Shown here one piece after another: positions 13,746-16,718 of a stretch of DNA of 16,718 nt; the stretch's first letter is position 1; every line of letters starts with the position of its first letter. Under the pieces are notes generated by a model that saw only the letters and a list, made by a program, of their open reading frames with translations, did no database searches and was not told the origin of the DNA. This DNA comes from an uncultured Clostridia bacterium (lineage in GTDB: Bacteria > Bacillota > Clostridia > Christensenellales > Borkfalkiaceae). The stretch covers positions 1 to 16,718 of the forward strand of contig CANRFK010000016.1 of assembly GCA_947629875.1 (NCBI GenBank), in the 5' to 3' direction. A program made the position numbers and the translations under genes.

Positions 13746-14552
13746 ATGGAAGAGAGCAAAGAGATCAACAAAGTAACGATCAAGGAAGTCGCGCAAGAGG
13801 CGGGCGTATCGGTGACGACGGTGTCGTTTATTCTGAACGGCATCACCGATAAATGTAGCCTTGAAACGCGACAGAAAGTCCTTCATGCCATCAACATTTT
13901 GGGGTATCGCCCTTCGCGGGTGGCGCGGTGTTTCGCGCGGGGCAAGAGCGACAATATCATTCTCCTTGCCGATAAGCACAAGACGGTTTTGCAACAGGCG
14001 GAAAGCTTCAAGCTCGTCCGCATGCTCGGAAAGGCCTTGGAAAAGAACAGGCTCAACCTCATCATCCGCACCTACTTGGAGGCCATCTACGTGGATTCGG
14101 CGGACGCCATCATTTGCGCGGGCACCGAGGAGGAGACCTTCCGCAAGATCGCGGCGGAGAACTTTGTGCCGCTGCTTGCCGTCGATTCCCGCATCCACGA
14201 TGAACTGTTCTTTCAGGTCTTTCAGAACTTTGAAACGGTGATGCGGGCGGGGCGGGAGCGCTTCGGCGAGAACTTCTCCGTCGTCCTCGTGGATATGTAC
14301 AGCGAGAGCTGCAAGAAGGAGATCCGCGAAGTGTGCGGCGATGTCACGTTCCTCTCCGAACACGGGCTTGGGAGCGTCCCGAAGGGCAATATCGTCACGG
14401 TGAACGAGAGCCTCATGAACCTGCCCGAGCTTGCCGATAGAGAAAAGCTGCTTGTCCCTGCCGTCACCGAGAGGCGCATCGACGCCATCCTCGATTGTTA
14501 CTACAAGGCCGTCAAGAGAGAGACGGTCACAACCCACGTCGTGCGGATTTGA
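13746..14552 (+). CDS. Short LacI/GalR-family transcriptional regulator
   Basis: 268 residues. The N-terminal helix-turn-helix is clear (VTIKEVAQEAGVSVTTVSF, about 10-28; NG at 31-32), followed by the family's LGYRPSRVAR hinge region (about 52-61). The hinge reads ARCFARGKS where many relatives have ARSLxxGKS, so the residue that normally intercalates at the central CpG appears to be Phe. The effector domain is only about 200 residues, against about 270 in typical family members (total 330-340), and its later half is hard to align by eye. AGGAGAGG precedes the ATG. It sits among starch genes, and operator-like sequences with a central CpG lie 39 bp after its stop and upstream of the amylase. 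It is therefore the likely local repressor, sensing a maltodextrin or related cue. Not a classical CcpA. Confidence 0.88.
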   Translation: MEESKEINKVTIKEVAQEAGVSVTTVSFILNGITDKCSLETRQKVLHAINILGYRPSRVARCFARGKSDNIILLADKHKTVLQQAESFKLVRMLGKALEKNRLNLIIRTYLEAIYVDSADAIICAGTEEETFRKIAAENFVPLLAVDSRIHDELFFQVFQNFETVMRAGRERFGENFSVVLVDMYSESCKKEIREVCGDVTFLSEHGLGSVPKGNIVTVNESLMNLPELADREKLLVPAVTERRIDAILDCYYKAVKRETVTTHVVRI

Positions 14553-14590
14553 AGAGATGTTTGAAATCCGCGCGCTTTGATATTGTCAAG

Positions 14591-14604
14591 GTAAAACGGT
14601 TTAC
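14591..14604 (+). promoter_or_regulatory. LacI-family operator, copy 3, abutting the neopullulanase start
   Basis: GTAAAACGGTTTAC is identical to the copies at 1400 and 1501. It lies between the LacI stop and the ATG at 14606, one base from the start codon. A possible promoter is TTGATA (14577-14582) with TACTAT (14602-14607), 19 bp apart, but that would put the transcript start at or after the ATG, so expression may come mainly by readthrough from upstream. Confidence 0.8.
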
Positions 14605-14605
14605 T

Positions 14606-16435
14606 ATGAACAAATACGCCATTCACCATGTCCCCGATAGCGAATACGCTTACCCTTTGAACGAAAACACCTTGCGGCTTGTCCTCAAAGTGGCGCGCGG
14701 GGAAAAATTCAAAGAAATTGCCGTTCTTTGGAACAACAAATACGATTTCGACAAGCGCCGTAATTTTTCGCGCATGCGGAAGTTGTGCAGCGATGCGCTT
14801 CACGACTACTACGTCTGCGACCTTCCATGCGCGGATGTGCGCTTTGCTTATATTTTCCTCCTGACCCTTCCCGGCAACAAGGAGTACTACTTCTCCGAGG
14901 AGGGCGTCACGGAGGAGTACGATTTTGAGCACGGCTATTACACCTTCTTCCAATTCCCCTTCATCAACAGGGCGGATGTCATCAAGCCCGTCCCGTGGGC
15001 GAAGAAGGCGATCATCTATCAAATTTTTATCGACCGCTTCTGCCGCGGGGACATGGAAAAAGACGATGCCTATATCACGCAGCCGTGGGAGCAGGTTCCC
15101 GGCGCAAAGGACTTTGCGGGCGGCGATATCAAGGGCATCACGGAAAAACTCGATACAATACGGGAAATGGGTTTCAACGCGCTGTATCTGACGCCCGTGT
15201 TCCGCGCGCCGAGCAACCACAAATATAACATCACGGACTATGCAAAAGTGGATCCCATGTTCGGCAAAAATGCCGATATGTATGCGCTGATCGAGGCCGT
15301 CCATGCCCGCGGAATGCGGTTGATATTGGATGCGGTGTTCAATCACTGCGACGAGAGCAACCCGCTCTTTGCGGATGTGAAAGAGAAGGGCACAGCCTCC
15401 GAATTTTACGATTGGTTTATCGTGCACGGCGAGAAACCGACCCTTGGCTCCCCCTCGTCCGCGCCCTCGTCCGCGTGTGCTACGTCCGCGCCCATTTCCC
15501 CGCGTCATCCTGAGGCGAAGCCGAAGGATCCCGAAAAACGAAGTCCGTCCCCCATCTCTTTCGCGGAGGATGGGGTGTCCGCGTACGGTTCCGCCCCCTC
15601 CGTGGGAGGGGGGAAGGGGGGTGGGGCGTCCTCCCTCTGCAACTACGAAATTTTCGCCGACTGTACCTATATGCCCAAGTGGAACACGTCAAATCCCAAG
15701 GCGCGGGAGTATCTCATCCGCATTGCGCTCACCTACCTCTCGTGGGGCGTGGACGGGCTGCGGCTGGACGTCGCGGACGAAATGTCCCACGTCTTCTGGC
15801 GGGAGCTGCGGAATGCCGTAAAGGAGAAATATCCGAACGCTCTGCTCATCGGCGAAGTATGGCATGAAAACGGAATGTACCTCGGCGGGGACGAGTTCGA
15901 CGGCGTGATGAATTACAAATTGCAGAAGACCTTTATTGACTATTTTGCAAGCGGCGCGCTCACGGCGGAAGAGGCGGCAGACCGCATCAACCGTATTTGC
16001 ATGAGCCATCGGCGGCAGGAGGGCGATATGATGCTGAACTTTCTCGACGATCACGATACGCCGCGTTTTTTGCGCCTATGCGGCGAGGACGAGAACGCTC
16101 TGCGCGTCGCGCTCGTCGCCCTGTATTTCTCGGCGGGGATGCCCTGCGTCCTGTACGGCACGGAACTGCCCCTCACGGGGGACGGCGACCCCGATTGCCG
16201 CAGAACTTATGATTGGGCGCAAAAGCCCCGCCATGCGCTGTTCTTGCGCGAACTTTCGCGGACGCGGAACCTTCTCCCCGAGGGCGAATTTTACGCAAAA
16301 ATCGAACATGGGTGCCTCGTTCTCGTAAGGGAGAACGGGGCGGAGCGCGTCAAGGCGTACTTCGGAAGAACGGAGACGAGGGGCGACGTCATCTTTGAAT
16401 TTGAAAACGTCAGGCTCGTAAAGGAGAGCGTATGA
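14606..16435 (+). CDS. Cytoplasmic GH13 neopullulanase/cyclomaltodextrinase-like enzyme
   Basis: 609 residues without a signal peptide, so it should act on imported maltodextrins. An N-terminal CBM34-like domain (about 1-125, opening AIHHVPDSEYAYP) precedes the barrel (from about 130, AIIYQIFIDRF). Conserved regions are LDAVFNH (241-247), GLRLDVADE with nucleophile D388, acid/base E417 (LLIGEVWH) and FLDDHD with D484. The MPKWNT motif after the insertion is typical of GH13_20. About residues 279-344 are an unusual low-complexity insertion made of repeat DNA (see separate entry). I chose ATG 14606 because the N-terminal domain begins there; an open frame extends back to 14495 but overlaps the LacI gene. 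The ribosome site is weak (AAGG about 13 nt upstream) and the operator touches the start. Its stop overlaps the next start (ATGA). Confidence 0.9.
   Translation: MNKYAIHHVPDSEYAYPLNENTLRLVLKVARGEKFKEIAVLWNNKYDFDKRRNFSRMRKLCSDALHDYYVCDLPCADVRFAYIFLLTLPGNKEYYFSEEGVTEEYDFEHGYYTFFQFPFINRADVIKPVPWAKKAIIYQIFIDRFCRGDMEKDDAYITQPWEQVPGAKDFAGGDIKGITEKLDTIREMGFNALYLTPVFRAPSNHKYNITDYAKVDPMFGKNADMYALIEAVHARGMRLILDAVFNHCDESNPLFADVKEKGTASEFYDWFIVHGEKPTLGSPSSAPSSACATSAPISPRHPEAKPKDPEKRSPSPISFAEDGVSAYGSAPSVGGGKGGGASSLCNYEIFADCTYMPKWNTSNPKAREYLIRIALTYLSWGVDGLRLDVADEMSHVFWRELRNAVKEKYPNALLIGEVWHENGMYLGGDEFDGVMNYKLQKTFIDYFASGALTAEEAADRINRICMSHRRQEGDMMLNFLDDHDTPRFLRLCGEDENALRVALVALYFSAGMPCVLYGTELPLTGDGDPDCRRTYDWAQKPRHALFLRELSRTRNLLPEGEFYAKIEHGCLVLVRENGAERVKAYFGRTETRGDVIFEFENVRLVKESV
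15507..15529. repeat. Short palindromic dispersed-type hairpin with tandem G-A internal loop
   Basis: ATCCT pairs with AGGAT, then GA faces GA, then GGC pairs with GCC around a GAA loop. From memory, the motif (T)CATCCTGAG..GAAGGATC is a common dispersed repeat in many bacterial genomes; a genome search is needed to show it is repeated in this one. Here it lies inside a coding region. Confidence 0.6.
15592..15627 (+). repeat. C/G-rich dispersed element, copy C (intragenic)
   Basis: It matches copy A at 12251-12286 at 33 of 36 positions and in the same orientation, but lies within the neopullulanase coding sequence, where it encodes the stretch SVGGGKGGGAS. This is direct evidence that the inserted residues derive from a mobile or duplicated non-coding element. 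Confidence 0.85.
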
Positions 16436-16718
16436 ATCGGGAAAGACTATTAACTCAATTACAAAATATCCAAGTCGAGGGCAAGACCGCCGTGGAACTT
16501 TACAAGGAGATCTCCTCGGCTTGCATGAATGAAATTTTATCGGAAAAGAGGAGAGTCCCCGCGCGGTGCGCCTATTATTTTTCCGTGGAATACCTCATGG
16601 GGCGAATGTTTTTCAACAACCTGCTCGCCCTCGGCATCTTGGACGAGGCGCGGGAGATTTTTGCGGCAAAGGGGTTTGATCTCAACACGTTTGAGGACGT
16701 GGAGGACGCCGCCCTCGG
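16432..16718 (+). CDS. glgP: Glycogen/maltodextrin phosphorylase (GT35), 5' part only
   Basis: The first 95 codons of a gene cut by the window end. The segment YYFSVEYLMGRMFFNNLL followed by LGILDEAREIF and a final ALG matches the N-terminal signature of glycogen/maltodextrin phosphorylases, which normally continues GNGGLGRLAACF. The enzyme releases glucose-1-phosphate from the non-reducing ends of alpha-1,4-glucans using phosphate and pyridoxal phosphate; the active site is beyond the window. AAGGAG precedes the ATG, which overlaps the neopullulanase stop by four bases (ATGA), indicating translational coupling. It completes a debranching/phosphorolysis pair for imported maltodextrins. Confidence 0.9.
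   Translation, partial: MNRERLLTQLQNIQVEGKTAVELYKEISSACMNEILSEKRRVPARCAYYFSVEYLMGRMFFNNLLALGILDEAREIFAAKGFDLNTFEDVEDAAL

Larger units (their letters stand above)
15440..15637 (+). repeat. In-frame repeat-DNA insertion within the neopullulanase gene
   Basis: About 198 nt encode roughly 66 extra residues (279-344) rich in Ser, Pro, Ala and Gly, between FIVHGEKP and the family-typical NYEIFADCTYMPK. The DNA holds a symmetrical hairpin at 15507-15529, a CCCCATC/GATGGGG hairpin near 15551-15575, and a near copy (33/36) of the element at 12251-12286. Length is a multiple of three and there is no stop codon, so the enzyme frame survives. Confidence 0.75.

Noticed and set aside
14495..14605. Upstream start of the neopullulanase gene
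   Set aside because: This part overlaps the end of the LacI gene and the operator in another frame, and does not resemble the enzyme's N-terminal domain, which begins at 14606.

Overview
The window looks like a piece of a Gram-positive Firmicute, most likely an uncultured gut Clostridia. Supporting signs are strong AAGGAGG-type ribosome binding sites, three lipobox lipoproteins, surface proteins built from InlB-type (Listeria-Bacteroides) and BspA-type leucine-rich repeats, and no outer-membrane SusCD-type genes. I cannot name the species. All genes read on the + strand. The coding DNA is GC-rich; the stretch at about 1000-1550 is visibly AT-richer.

Layout. (1) 58-999: a compact tyrosine recombinase. 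(2) 1000-1549: a 550-bp regulatory region. It holds two bidirectional hairpin terminators, then a 169-bp segment (1137-1305) bounded by inverted copies of a 19-bp sequence (18 of 19 identical). Inside the segment is a consensus promoter (TTGACA, 17-bp spacer, TATAAT) on the minus strand, pointing away from the downstream operon and into a terminator. Next come two tandem ~101-bp repeats, each ending in a LacI-type operator overlapping a weaker promoter. (3) 1550-12019: three tightly packed exported-protein genes, with 12-nt gaps: a surface amylase lipoprotein, an unrecognised secreted protein and a 2254-residue InlB/BspA-repeat lipoprotein. (4) 12020-12306: a repeat-rich intergenic stretch. 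(5) 12307-16718: an ABC sugar-binding lipoprotein, a short LacI-family regulator, a neopullulanase-like GH13 enzyme preceded by a third copy of the operator, and the 5' end of a glycogen/maltodextrin phosphorylase.

How it may work together. The extracellular amylase and surface proteins would capture and cut starch or glycogen. The binding protein would feed an ABC importer whose permeases are not in this window. The cytoplasmic neopullulanase and phosphorylase would convert maltodextrins to glucose and glucose-1-phosphate. The LacI protein is the obvious candidate reader of the three shared operators.

Main finding. The recombinase, the inverted repeats, the dyad symmetry in each repeat and the misdirected consensus promoter together look like a phase-variation switch caught in the OFF orientation. 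Inversion would place the strong promoter facing the amylase/surface-protein operon. This would be a phase-variable, LacI-controlled starch-capture and adhesin locus. Other notable points are a ~66-residue in-frame insertion in the neopullulanase made of repeat-element DNA also found between genes, and a repeating tryptophan-started module in the giant lipoprotein.
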